From the NCBI GenBank assembly GCA_004376895.1, contig SOIH01000035.1, positions 1 through 47,899 on the forward strand: a DNA stretch of 47,899 nt, read 5' to 3'. Source of the stretch: Anaerolineales bacterium. Its GTDB lineage: Bacteria; Chloroflexota; Anaerolineae; Anaerolineales; E44-bin32. Numbering within the stretch: the first letter of the stretch is position 1; each line of letters begins with the position of its first letter. The notes under the pieces were generated by a model. That model was not told the origin of the DNA. It searched no databases and saw nothing but the letters and a program-made list of their open reading frames with translations. Shown piece after piece: positions 38,135-47,207 of the stretch. The position numbers were made by a program, and so were the translations under genes.

Positions 38135-39050
38135 ATCGTTCTACAAGGAAGAGTTCACCATCTACAGGTTCACCAAGTAGCCGGTCACCGTCCAGAATTT
38201 TCCGCAGAAAATGATACATCGTGAAGAGTTCAAGCGCGAAGGGCGGGAACCCCAGCAGGCCTAGAAGAGGCATTTTCCCATAATGTAAACCGAAGATCCG
38301 GAGTGGCTCAGGCACCAAATAAATCCAATGCCCACCCCCATAATGGAACGCCTGAAAGTTCCAAGCCTCCCAGAGGAAGCCGCAAACTAGCCCACCTGCG
38401 AGCAAGGATAGGATTGGCCAATATGTCCGTTCTCGCAGCATTCTTCGAAACGATGTCGCTCCCATCCGGTCGTTGATCGGATCGATCAACAGGATAAAAC
38501 CGATCCAGATGGATCCAAACAGATAGGAAGCGATCGGTGTGGGAAGCAATAATGGGATCACAACCATGAGTAGTCCGCATAGAAACCAAAGCCAGCCGGC
38601 GCCAATGAATACTTCATCGATCCTGATTTGGAGATGGCGCAGAAATCGTGTGGGCTTGAAAGTAGAGATGATCTCCGAGGAGATGAATACGCCGGGCATG
38701 ATTGTGGCGAAAGACCAAAAATAAGCGAAATCACGAATAATGGGGTTGTCTGGAACACAAAAGTATGCCCAGTTCTGAATGTGAAAATTGAGAACTTCAA
38801 AGAGCAGCCAGATACCAACCGAAAACAGCAAGACGAGGGGGAACTCCCTTCGTCGGGTCGTTAGCCAGGAACTTCCTTGGCGGCGATAGAGGAATGCATC
38901 TGCGGCCAAGATATAGCCCGTCCACATAATCGGCGTAAGCCAGACGGCGGCGAAATAGACGTCCATGACAAGCAGGATTTCACCGATGCCCATTGTGGCG
39001 AGGCCTAAGATGCCATATAGCGGGAATTTGTGTTTATCTGTGGTTTTCAC
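38133..39050 (-). CDS. Multi-TM integral membrane protein of unknown function
   Basis: Several hydrophobic helices; 4-bp overlap with Nudix gene. Confidence 0.75.
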   Translation of the reverse strand: MKTTDKHKFPLYGILGLATMGIGEILLVMDVYFAAVWLTPIMWTGYILAADAFLYRRQGSSWLTTRRREFPLVLLFSVGIWLLFEVLNFHIQNWAYFCVPDNPIIRDFAYFWSFATIMPGVFISSEIISTFKPTRFLRHLQIRIDEVFIGAGWLWFLCGLLMVVIPLLLPTPIASYLFGSIWIGFILLIDPINDRMGATSFRRMLRERTYWPILSLLAGGLVCGFLWEAWNFQAFHYGGGHWIYLVPEPLRIFGLHYGKMPLLGLLGFPPFALELFTMYHFLRKILDGDRLLGEPVDGELFLVER

Positions 39051-39556
39051 GGGTTGAAGTGGATACTTGGACTCCCATCTTCAGCGAACGTGGTCACGGC
39101 GCAATAGGGTTGTTTATTGTGATAGCTCTTTATGGCGCGAGGCAGGAGCGCAGGCAAATCCTCCACTAATGTCTGCTTATCAAAGTCTTCCAGGTCAATC
39201 CATTCTGGCGTTCCTTCGCAGGAACTGTGGGTCTCCGAGACTTCGATTTCGCCGACAAAGATATATAGGCCGATCCCTGGCGAATTCCCAACATCAACAG
39301 TGACAACACCGGAAAGATAGAGAGAAGAAGGGGACAGGATCAACCCCGTCTCCTCTTTGATCTCGCGTAGAGCTGCGCCCCGTGGATCTTCGCCCCGCTC
39401 GATATGACCCCCAATCCCATTCAAAAGGCCAGACCAAGGGCCGCGGCCCTCGGCAATCCGGATGAGAAGGACCTGCTCCTCGCACAGCAGGAAGGATAAG
39501 CAGCGAGGCAAAACTGAGTATCTCCCCGCTTGAACTTGTTGGCCCGGGAGCGACAT
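39047..39556 (-). CDS. Nudix hydrolase
   Basis: GIGGHIERGEDPRGAALREIKEETGL Nudix box (GX5EX7REUXEEXGU). Confidence 0.94.
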   Translation of the reverse strand: MSLPGQQVQAGRYSVLPRCLSFLLCEEQVLLIRIAEGRGPWSGLLNGIGGHIERGEDPRGAALREIKEETGLILSPSSLYLSGVVTVDVGNSPGIGLYIFVGEIEVSETHSSCEGTPEWIDLEDFDKQTLVEDLPALLPRAIKSYHNKQPYCAVTTFAEDGSPSIHFNP

Positions 39557-39574
39557 CAGGAATTCTTTTTCGCT

Positions 39575-40999
39575 TTAGTCATCCAGGTCACTAACATCTC
39601 CTACTCCACCACTTTCGGCGAGGTAAGACTCGATTTCAGGTTGAATTGGAACTACCTTTGTATATCTCTGGACCATCTCGCGCGTCCCGCCGACATTCAG
39701 GCGTTCAAAGAGGAGTTTGAACTGCTCCTCCCATTTCTTCTCGATCGTATGGATCGTGCTTTCGGGTAGGTCCCAGAGCGCTTGCTTGAAGGGACCAATG
39801 GCTCGCTTGCGTGTCTTGTAATAGAACTGATCGTCGGTCTGACCTTCCTTGCGTTCGTTACTGTGATTATCGCGGAGGTAGGCGAAGATCTCCTCGAGAA
39901 GATCTGAGGGGAGTTCATCGTACAGCATATTTTGGAAGCCTGTAGCAAGATGAACTTCAAGCGTGTTCGCCTCGGCGAAACGGCTGAAGGCCTCCTCTGG
40001 TAGAGTAGAAGCTCCGTGCTGGACCGCGCCGCCCATCCCATATTCCTTGGCAACGGCTGATAGTTGCTGCAATATGTCGAAATCCACACTAACTTCTGCG
40101 ATGGACCCATCCGGTAAAACGACGCCGCCATGTGATGTGCCGGTCTGGATGCTGATCTTGGAGAGGTCCGCGGCGGCTGGAAGCCTTGCTTCCATCTCTT
40201 TGTCGTACCCCTCCATGAAAGCTCGCAGCTCGGGTTCGGTGCTATTAACCCCGCCGACCTCGCCGATCTCACCACCCAGAGATATCGTCACGCCTTCCGG
40301 CTCTAAGTTGCGAATACCGGCTGCGAGTTCGGCGCAGCAGGTATAGTTGACTTCTTGCTGCTCAGGAATCGTTTCCTTGCTCAGGTCGACGAGAGTCGAG
40401 GTATCGATATCGATGTTGAAGAAACCGGCCGCGACCGAGTCCCGCGACAGTTCGAGAATTGCATCAGTCTCTGAGTTCGGATCTTTTGCATACTTGCTTG
40501 CGCTTACTTGATAGTGATCCCCCTGAATGAAAACTGGGCCCTCATAACCTTCGGCGATTGCCGCGGCGAGAATGTTGGCTGCATACTCCGCGGGGCGCTG
40601 GTCGGTGTACCCCATCTCTGAACGAGCGATCTCAAAGATCATAGCGCATGAGTCAGTCGCTACAGCGGATCTAAAGACGGTTCTTGCAGCATTAAAGGGC
40701 AGGGCGCGCAGGTTAATCGCCGGGACGGTGAAATCATCAGGCGTCTTGCCCTGGCCGCGTGCCAGATAAAAATCATGGATAGAGGCGGGGATTACACCCA
40801 TCTCGAGGGCACACGCCCGAATAAGCCACTGAGCGAGCGCTTTCTCACGAGGATCACCGAGTGCTGCCGTTCGAACAATTTTATCGATATTTTCTACAAC
40901 TACTTTGGAATCGCGCACCGATACCACGGGACCTTTGCCGATACGAATAGAATCACCGAGCGGTTTTGCGACTCGCAGCAATTCATCAATTAAAGCCAT
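39575..40999 (-). CDS. Class II fructose/tagatose-bisphosphate aldolase-like protein (long form)
   Basis: PAINLRALPFNAARTVFRSA, GPVFIQGDHYQVSASKY, DTSTLVDLS, SLGGEIGEVGG, ISIQTGTSHGGVVLPDG. Confidence 0.75.
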   Translation of the reverse strand: MALIDELLRVAKPLGDSIRIGKGPVVSVRDSKVVVENIDKIVRTAALGDPREKALAQWLIRACALEMGVIPASIHDFYLARGQGKTPDDFTVPAINLRALPFNAARTVFRSAVATDSCAMIFEIARSEMGYTDQRPAEYAANILAAAIAEGYEGPVFIQGDHYQVSASKYAKDPNSETDAILELSRDSVAAGFFNIDIDTSTLVDLSKETIPEQQEVNYTCCAELAAGIRNLEPEGVTISLGGEIGEVGGVNSTEPELRAFMEGYDKEMEARLPAAADLSKISIQTGTSHGGVVLPDGSIAEVSVDFDILQQLSAVAKEYGMGGAVQHGASTLPEEAFSRFAEANTLEVHLATGFQNMLYDELPSDLLEEIFAYLRDNHSNERKEGQTDDQFYYKTRKRAIGPFKQALWDLPESTIHTIEKKWEEQFKLLFERLNVGGTREMVQRYTKVVPIQPEIESYLAESGGVGDVSDLDD

Positions 41000-41103
41000 T
41001 GAGTTCCCTTCCTTTCAATTCAATGCATAGTTACTATGTGTGAATTATACTTGTTTCACTTCATAGTGGAGGGATCATTGTCAGCGTTTCGTCAGTCAGC
41101 TGT

Positions 41104-41132
41104 TTGTGATAAAGGTGGCATGAAGATATAAT
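41104..41132 (+). promoter_or_regulatory. Candidate sigma70-type promoter for the SPFH operon
   Basis: TTGTGA - 17 bp - TATAAT, ~50 bp upstream of ATG at 41182. Confidence 0.55.
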
Positions 41133-41181
41133 CTACTTAGATTAGTGTATCGTATTGTGCATGTAGAGTGAGGAGAGAATT

Positions 41182-41721
41182 ATGAACGATCCCCTTGATA
41201 AAATCACTGCAGGAGATAATCTTATTGGTAAGATTCGGAACTTCCTGGCCGGTTTTGTCGGGTATGTTGAGCGAGATAACCGTAGGGAAGCTGATAAATT
41301 GCTGCGACTGACCGTAGCCCAGCGTTTCGAAGAACAATGGGAGCGAATATCAGAGCTTCAGCGGCGGTTGATTAAAGAAAATCAACTCGAACAAGTAGAT
41401 GACTTGGAAGAAGCGGCGATCAAGCTGCGTGCTTTTGTGAATCGGATTAGGAACGCGTCCTATGGTTATTCAGGACTTTTTGATGCCGTCCAAATAAACA
41501 GCAAGGAACTAGAGCAGATCTATAAATATGACGTCGCTCTGCTTGAGGGAGTCGATCAGGTCTCCAATGCTATCGACAACCTCGGCGCGTCACTCGGGAC
41601 GGATGGCTTCCCCGCTGCCATTAGGCACATGGTCACTCTCAGTGAAGAGACCATCAGTACTTTTGACCGCAGAGAGGAAGTAATTTTAACTAACGTCGAC
41701 TCAACTGGAAGTGAGGAGTAA
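41182..41721 (+). CDS. Hypothetical helical protein, upstream partner of SPFH-HTH gene
   Basis: 179-aa helical/coiled-coil ORF 5 bp upstream of SPFH gene. Confidence 0.75.
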   Translation: MNDPLDKITAGDNLIGKIRNFLAGFVGYVERDNRREADKLLRLTVAQRFEEQWERISELQRRLIKENQLEQVDDLEEAAIKLRAFVNRIRNASYGYSGLFDAVQINSKELEQIYKYDVALLEGVDQVSNAIDNLGASLGTDGFPAAIRHMVTLSEETISTFDRREEVILTNVDSTGSEE

Positions 41722-41726
41722 AGAAG

Positions 41727-42767
41727 ATGGCTCGCATATTTGATGTTATCGAATACCCAAGCGAGATGGATGGTGAGATCGTTCATCGATTCCCGGAAGA
41801 TACTGCCGGGGATTTTCGCATCGGCAGTCAGGTCATTGTACGTGAATCTCAAATGGCGGTTTTTTACCGAGACGGGAAAGCACTCGACACTTTCGGTCCG
41901 GGCCGTCATACGATAGCGACTGCGAACATTCCCTTGTTGATCGACCTGATCGGCAAGGCTTTCAACGATCGTTCGCCGTTCACGGCTGAAGTGTTTTTTG
42001 TATCGACACGTGAATTCGCGGATGAGAAATGGGGAACCCCCCAGCCAATTCTGGTGCGCAATCCCGGTATGGGACTCGGCGTAGCTCTGCTGCAGGGGTT
42101 TGGAACTTACAGTTATAAAGTTGCAGATCCTCAGCAGTTTGTAGCTCAAATCGTTGGTGTAACTGGAATCTACACCACAAAAGATATCGAGGCACGGTTG
42201 CGCGCAATGCTGCTCTCCAAGCTTCAAGATCTTCTTGGTGAGACGGCGCAAGAGACGAGTGTTCCTGAACTCATCGGCCTGGTCGAGGAGCTCGGTATTG
42301 GCGTAAAAGCTAAAACGTTAGATGAGTTTAAAGCCATCGGATTGTCTCTGCTGTCCTTCTATATTGAGAGCTTGAAGCCATCCGAAAGATCCGCGGAAGA
42401 ATTGCGGGCAATGGGTATGCTCGACATGGAAACCTACACACAGCTTCAAGCTGCAGATGCGATGCGCGATGCTGCGCAAAATCCGTCTGGTGGTGCAGGG
42501 CTCACGGCTGGAATCGGGGCGGGGATGGGCATCGGCAGCGCGATTACAGACAGCCTGAAGAAATCTAGTAGTGGATCAGGTGCTGATGTTCCCGCCAGCG
42601 CATCTGGACCGCCACCGGTGATGACTCCTTCCGAAGCTGCTGCGTACTTGAAGGTTGCTGAAGAAGACGTGGTCGCAGCGATTGAAGCCGGAGATATTAA
42701 AGCAAAGAAGATCGGGAAAGCTTTCCGGATCTCGAAAGAAGCACTTGACGAGTTTCTAAGCAGCTAG
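41727..42767 (+). CDS. SPFH-domain (YdjI/virion-core-like) protein with C-terminal excisionase-type HTH
   Basis: N-term DFRIGSQVIVRESQMAVFYRDGKALDTFGPGRHTIATANIPLL; Gly-rich linker; C-term MTPSEAAAYLKVAEEDVVAAIEAGDIKAKKIGKAFRISKEALDEFLSS. Confidence 0.88.
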   Translation: MARIFDVIEYPSEMDGEIVHRFPEDTAGDFRIGSQVIVRESQMAVFYRDGKALDTFGPGRHTIATANIPLLIDLIGKAFNDRSPFTAEVFFVSTREFADEKWGTPQPILVRNPGMGLGVALLQGFGTYSYKVADPQQFVAQIVGVTGIYTTKDIEARLRAMLLSKLQDLLGETAQETSVPELIGLVEELGIGVKAKTLDEFKAIGLSLLSFYIESLKPSERSAEELRAMGMLDMETYTQLQAADAMRDAAQNPSGGAGLTAGIGAGMGIGSAITDSLKKSSSGSGADVPASASGPPPVMTPSEAAAYLKVAEEDVVAAIEAGDIKAKKIGKAFRISKEALDEFLSS

Positions 42768-42800
42768 GCTCCCGAGAATAAAAAAAAGCATAGATAGAAA

Positions 42801-42829
42801 AAGGGGCTGTTCCCTAAGGGCAGCCCCTT
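42801..42829 (+). terminator. Rho-independent terminator downstream of SPFH-HTH gene
   Basis: AAGGGGCTG-N11-CAGCCCCTT, perfect 9-bp arms, followed by TTCGATT. Confidence 0.75.
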
Positions 42830-42991
42830 TCGATTATTAAACGTGGTGACGCACAGCACGGGTGGGCCCGAATTTCAATTCACTTTGAGATGGCTTATGC
42901 AGAGGGGTATGTCGCCGCTGTGCCCTTACATATCTTGAAAACGAATAGAGAACGGGCCAATACATCGGTCGGCCCCTCCGAGATGTTGATG

Positions 42992-43020
42992 AAGAAACGG
43001 GTGTTTACCGTTTCTTTTTT
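42992..43020. terminator. Hairpin terminator with T tract
   Basis: AAGAAACGG-GTGTTTA-CCGTTTCTT followed by TTTT. Confidence 0.7.
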
Positions 43021-43026
43021 ATTAAT

Positions 43027-43725
43027 CTAATCCATATCTTCAGGGATAATGTTGAATGCACTTACCAGTTGAAGAATTTCTTCGGCGGAAAATGACTTCT
43101 GACGTTCTAGCCGCCTGATGTATGACTTGAGTTTCTTGCGATGAGCCGCCGGGATGGGTGAACCATCTGAGTTGATAGTTGTGCCGCTGGCGATGAATAC
43201 TAGGAGAGGGTTTACGTGTATTTCGGAAAGATCGGGAAGCTTTTTTGTTAACGCTTGCTTCATCGACTTCGTTTCACGTGCTGCATTTCGTTCAAGATCT
43301 TTAAGTAGTTTTTGGCTCCGGCCGAATCTGCGTTTGGCACGTTTGTGAATCCACTGGTCCGATTCGTAGCGAACCTCGCCCTGTTCATCTCTGGGCAAAA
43401 GCGCGAATACGCCTGCAGGTGTGAAAAGAGCGTGATTTGTACCCAGGTAATAGTGAAACATGGCGTAATTGTCGCCCAGACCCTTAAGCGAATCGTCAAG
43501 GACCTGGTCTATTCGGGGAGTGCGACCGAATCGATTATGTATGGCTGTGCCGAGTTGCGAGAAGAGACCTCCCGCCAGCATTAAACCAAAAGCGAGAGAG
43601 AGGAGTTCTGGTTGGAGGAAGACGATGATCACCGCGGCGAATGATGCTCCTAGCCCACCGAACATCATCAATCGCCCCAGGAATTTATTCCGCTTAATAA
43701 GACGTTCGTTGCGATATAGCTGCAT
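43027..43725 (-). CDS. Membrane-anchored NERD-like domain protein
   Basis: Two N-terminal TM helices; VLDDSLKGLGDNYAMFHYYLGTNHALFTPAGVFALLP resembles NERD-like N-term. Confidence 0.6.
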   Translation of the reverse strand: MQLYRNERLIKRNKFLGRLMMFGGLGASFAAVIIVFLQPELLSLAFGLMLAGGLFSQLGTAIHNRFGRTPRIDQVLDDSLKGLGDNYAMFHYYLGTNHALFTPAGVFALLPRDEQGEVRYESDQWIHKRAKRRFGRSQKLLKDLERNAARETKSMKQALTKKLPDLSEIHVNPLLVFIASGTTINSDGSPIPAAHRKKLKSYIRRLERQKSFSAEEILQLVSAFNIIPEDMD

Positions 43726-44988
43726 TTAATGCTCCCAGCGTTTTAGTACGAGACAGGCGTTCTGCCCTCCAAGCCCAAAGGAGTTGGAGAGTATTGTGTT
43801 TACCTTAACCTGCCTTGACTCGTTGGGTACGTAATCTAGATCCAATTCAGGATCCGGAGTTTCGTAATTGATTGTTGGGTGAATTGCGCTGTTGTGTAGG
43901 GTCAGTGCACACGCGATCGCTTCGATCGCGCCCGAGGCGCCCATTGCGTGCCCGACCATTGATTTCGTTGAGGAGATGGGGATCTGGTAGGCATGGTCAC
44001 CGAAGAGTTTCTTAATTGCGGCGGTTTCTGTAGCGTCATTTGCCGGAGTGGAAGTTCCGTGGGCGTTAATGTAATCAATTTCCCCAGGGTGAATTCCGGC
44101 GTTCTGAATTGCTAGGTTCATCGCTCTCACTGCGCCCTCTCCTCCGGGATCGGGCGCTGCTATATGAAAGGCATCGCTTGATGAAGCATATCCAGCAACC
44201 TCAGCGTAAATCATTGCCCCACGATTTTTTGCATGATCGAGTGACTCGAGAATTAGACATGCAGACCCCTCTGAATACACAAATCCCTCTCGCTTTTCAT
44301 CGAAGGGCCGCGAAGCTTGTTCCGGAGAGTCGTTGAAGCTTGTGGGGATGGCACGCATGGCGGAGAAACCACCGATAATATAGTCCGTAATGAGCGCATC
44401 TGTGGCTCCAGCGATTATGACATCTGCCCATCCGTTTCGGATGGCCTGTGCTGCCTCACCGACAGTTTGTGTTCCGGTGGCACAGGCGGTTGAGATTGTG
44501 ATGTTAGGTCCATGCGCCCCGAAGTATTTGGCAACATGGAATGCGGGCATATTCGCAAGAGTGGATGGAAGCACGAATGGGTTAACCTTGGATAGTCCCT
44601 TCTCTCGAAGCGCATAGACTCCTTCCATGCCTCGATCCCACCCTCCTATGGCTGTGCCAAAGTAAACCCCCACACGTTCGGGTTCCGCATTATCTTGGGG
44701 AAGGGTTGCGTCATCCATGGCTTTGATCGCAGCAGTCAAACCGATCTGGGAACTTCTTGATATCCGACGAGCTTCTTTCGCAGGCATATATTGAGAGGGA
44801 TCAAAGTCGGGGATTTCACCCGCTATTTGGCAGGGCAGATCGCTGGAATCGAATTGTGTGATTTTCCGTATCCCAGACTGGCCTTGCAGGATGGAATTCC
44901 AGAAGGTCTCTTTGTCGGATCCCAGACATGTGACCATGCCTATACCGGTGATCACAACGGTGTTGTTGGTGTTTTGCCTGTTGGTCAA
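43726..44988 (-). CDS. fabF: Beta-ketoacyl-ACP synthase II
   Basis: VVITGIGMVTCLGSDKETFW, TISTACATGTQTVGEA (active-site Cys), NAHGTSTPANDATE, SSTKSMVGHAMGASGAIEA. Confidence 0.96.
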   Translation of the reverse strand: MTNRQNTNNTVVITGIGMVTCLGSDKETFWNSILQGQSGIRKITQFDSSDLPCQIAGEIPDFDPSQYMPAKEARRISRSSQIGLTAAIKAMDDATLPQDNAEPERVGVYFGTAIGGWDRGMEGVYALREKGLSKVNPFVLPSTLANMPAFHVAKYFGAHGPNITISTACATGTQTVGEAAQAIRNGWADVIIAGATDALITDYIIGGFSAMRAIPTSFNDSPEQASRPFDEKREGFVYSEGSACLILESLDHAKNRGAMIYAEVAGYASSSDAFHIAAPDPGGEGAVRAMNLAIQNAGIHPGEIDYINAHGTSTPANDATETAAIKKLFGDHAYQIPISSTKSMVGHAMGASGAIEAIACALTLHNSAIHPTINYETPDPELDLDYVPNESRQVKVNTILSNSFGLGGQNACLVLKRWEH

Positions 44989-44999
44989 GTGGTGTTCTC

Positions 45000-46001
45000 C
45001 TATTTCGCAGCCAATCGTTCTCTGATCGCTGATTGCGTGGCTGCTAATACGTCGCCTTCGACCGCCTGACGGGCAACGCGAATCGCATTGACAAGCGCCT
45101 TGGTATCAGATCGCCCGTGACCGATAAAGACGAGTCCATTTACACCTAAAAGTGGTGCTGCGCCATATTCCGATGGATCGAGAAGCTTGCGCACATGTGC
45201 GAAGGCTGGTTTAGCGAGTAGGCCTCCGATCGAGGAGATGGCGCTGGACCGGATTTGATCATGGATGATCTCGACGAGAAATTTGCTTACAGCCTCGATA
45301 GCTTTAATAAACACGTTCCCGTCGAAACCATCAGAGACTACGACATCAACTTTTCCGGCGAAGATTTCCTTCGGTTCGACATTGCCGATGAAATCTAAGC
45401 CAGAGGCCTCCAGGAGTGGGTAGGTGTCCTTTACAAGCATGTTGCCTTTTCCGGGTTCCTCACCGTTTGAGAGCAGACCGATACGTGGGGATTTCTTATC
45501 GAATGCTTGAGAGACATATACCGCTCCCATCAAGGCGAATTGAAGCAAGTACTCCGGTCGGCAATTAGTATTCGCGCCGATGTCGATCATCACGGAATAG
45601 CCATCCTGCACGGGAAATGCTCCAGCGAGGCCCGGACGTTTAATGCCTCGGATGCGACCGAGCCGGAATAGGGCCGTCGCCATCGCACCGCCAGTGTTGC
45701 CTGCGGTGACGAACGCATCGGCTTTTCCCTCTTTGATGAGATCCATACCAACAGCCATCGAAGTTTCCGCTTTTCCACGGGCGGCTTTAGCGGGTTTGTC
45801 CGTCATCTGCAGAACTTCGGGCGCGTGTACGATCTCCACTGCGTTCGGGTCACCGCCAATATCAGCGAAGAGAGCCTTTAATTTGGCTTCGGGACCGACG
45901 AGTAAGATCGGTTCCCCCCAGAGTTTATAAGCTTCGAGCGCGGCATGTACTTCCGGGCCAGGGTGGGTGTCGCTTCCCATAGCATCAAGGACTATTCGCA
46001 T
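45000..46001 (-). CDS. plsX: Phosphate acyltransferase PlsX
   Basis: MRIVLDAMGSDTHPGPEVHAALEA, FVTAGNTGGAMATALFRLGRIRGIKRPGLA, DIGANTNCRPEYLLQFA. Confidence 0.96.
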   Translation of the reverse strand: MRIVLDAMGSDTHPGPEVHAALEAYKLWGEPILLVGPEAKLKALFADIGGDPNAVEIVHAPEVLQMTDKPAKAARGKAETSMAVGMDLIKEGKADAFVTAGNTGGAMATALFRLGRIRGIKRPGLAGAFPVQDGYSVMIDIGANTNCRPEYLLQFALMGAVYVSQAFDKKSPRIGLLSNGEEPGKGNMLVKDTYPLLEASGLDFIGNVEPKEIFAGKVDVVVSDGFDGNVFIKAIEAVSKFLVEIIHDQIRSSAISSIGGLLAKPAFAHVRKLLDPSEYGAAPLLGVNGLVFIGHGRSDTKALVNAIRVARQAVEGDVLAATQSAIRERLAAK

Positions 46002-46118
46002 CGCAACTTACTCCTTACTAAACTAACCCTGGAGCAGGGTCAGATCCATCGTATAAGAACTTGAAGCCACTTTGTGCATACATTTGAGATTGCTACGCCA
46101 ATGACCGCATATAAAAAG

Positions 46119-46146
46119 TTGACATTCATGGTGTGTGGGCTATAAT
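46119..46146 (+). promoter_or_regulatory. Consensus sigma70-type promoter for tRNA-Leu
   Basis: TTGACA - 16 bp - TATAAT, tRNA begins 21 bp after -10. Confidence 0.8.
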
Positions 46147-46167
46147 ACCGCGGTTCCAACAAAAATC

Positions 46168-46249
46168 GCGCTGGTGCTGGAATTGGCAGACAGGCATGGT
46201 TGAGGGCCATGTGCCGAAAGGCGTGCGGGTTCAACTCCCGCCCAGCGCA
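46168..46249 (+). tRNA. tRNA-Leu (anticodon GAG)
   Basis: Acceptor GCGCTGG/CCAGCGC, anticodon stem CATGG-TTGAGGG-CCATG, long variable arm, T-arm GCGGG-TTCAACT-CCCGC; CCA not encoded. Confidence 0.95.
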
Positions 46250-46256
46250 CAAACGA

Positions 46257-46278
46257 AAGGTCGCCATTGGGCGGCCTT
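46257..46278 (+). terminator. Hairpin immediately downstream of tRNA-Leu
   Basis: AAGGTCGCC-ATTG-GGCGGCCTT (one G-T pair) followed by CTTATGTTATT. Confidence 0.6.
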
Positions 46279-46439
46279 CTTATGTTATTGTGAAAAATGT
46301 CCCCGCTTTTCAGCGCCAGTGTCAGTCGAATCCCGATGTAGACAAATGCGATATATATGTTAACGAAAGTGAGGGAACCGCACAACAGCTCCCGATTCCA
46401 AGCTCGAAATGCGTTGAACTTTCTCCTGACCAACCTTTA

Positions 46440-47207
46440 TTAATGTTGCAGAATCTGAGAGAGGAAGAGCTTCGTTCGCTCTTCCTTCGGGTTTGTGAAA
46501 AGGTCATGGGGAGTTGTGTGCTCGACGATGAGCCCCTCATCCATGAAGACTATTTCATCTGCAGCGGCGCGGGTAAAGCCCATTTCGTGCGAAACGACTA
46601 ACATTGTCATGCCTTCCTTTGCAAGATCGAGCATGACGTCTAGCACCTCTTTAATCATCTCCGGGTCGAGCGCGCTGGTGGGCTCGTCAAAGAGCATAAT
46701 CTTGGGATCCATCGCCAGAGCGCGTGCGATTGCTACCCGCTGCTGCTGACCGCCCGAGAGTTGAGAAGGGTATACATCTGCCTTTTCCGGAATACCCACC
46801 CTTTCTAATTGCTTCATGGCAATCTCTGCAGCTTCCGACTTGGATCGTTTCCGCACAACCTTCTGCGCGAGGGTGACGTTTTCAATCGCCGTGAGGTGAG
46901 GAAAAAGATTGAAAAGCTGGAAAACCAGGCCGATCTCCGCGCGCACTTCGTTGAGGTGTTTCTGATCCGTGGTGAGCAGCTCGCCGTCTATCCAGACATC
47001 TCCCTTGGTTGGAACTTCCAGATGATTAACGCAGCGCAGCAGGGTCGATTTCCCCGATCCGCTGGGGCCGATGATCACGACGACCTTGCCGCGTTCAACC
47101 TTTATGCTGACGCCATTCAGGGCGTGTACCTGATCGAAATGCTTGTGGAGATTTTCGACCACGATGATGTGTTGAGCGTTAGTCATTTCTACGAAGCCGC
47201 CTTTCAA
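46440..47207 (-). CDS. Polar amino-acid ABC transporter ATP-binding protein (GlnQ-like)
   Basis: [78 protein letters not shown]. Confidence 0.95.
   Translation of the reverse strand: MKGGFVEMTNAQHIIVVENLHKHFDQVHALNGVSIKVERGKVVVIIGPSGSGKSTLLRCVNHLEVPTKGDVWIDGELLTTDQKHLNEVRAEIGLVFQLFNLFPHLTAIENVTLAQKVVRKRSKSEAAEIAMKQLERVGIPEKADVYPSQLSGGQQQRVAIARALAMDPKIMLFDEPTSALDPEMIKEVLDVMLDLAKEGMTMLVVSHEMGFTRAAADEIVFMDEGLIVEHTTPHDLFTNPKEERTKLFLSQILQH

Noticed and set aside
41556-42251. 231-aa minus-strand ORF antisense to SPFH gene
   Set aside because: Antisense to a clear SPFH domain; no family motifs
42830-42991. Spacer between two terminators, with a GGGCC/GGCCC pairing, considered as a small RNA gene
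   Set aside because: No promoter-like element or conserved structure that I could identify; left as plain intergenic DNA
46460-46488. Strong hairpin GGAAGAGC/GCTCTTCC near the 3' end of the ABC ATPase gene
   Set aside because: Lies within coding sequence for KEERTKLFL and needs no extra explanation; termination inside the CDS is unlikely
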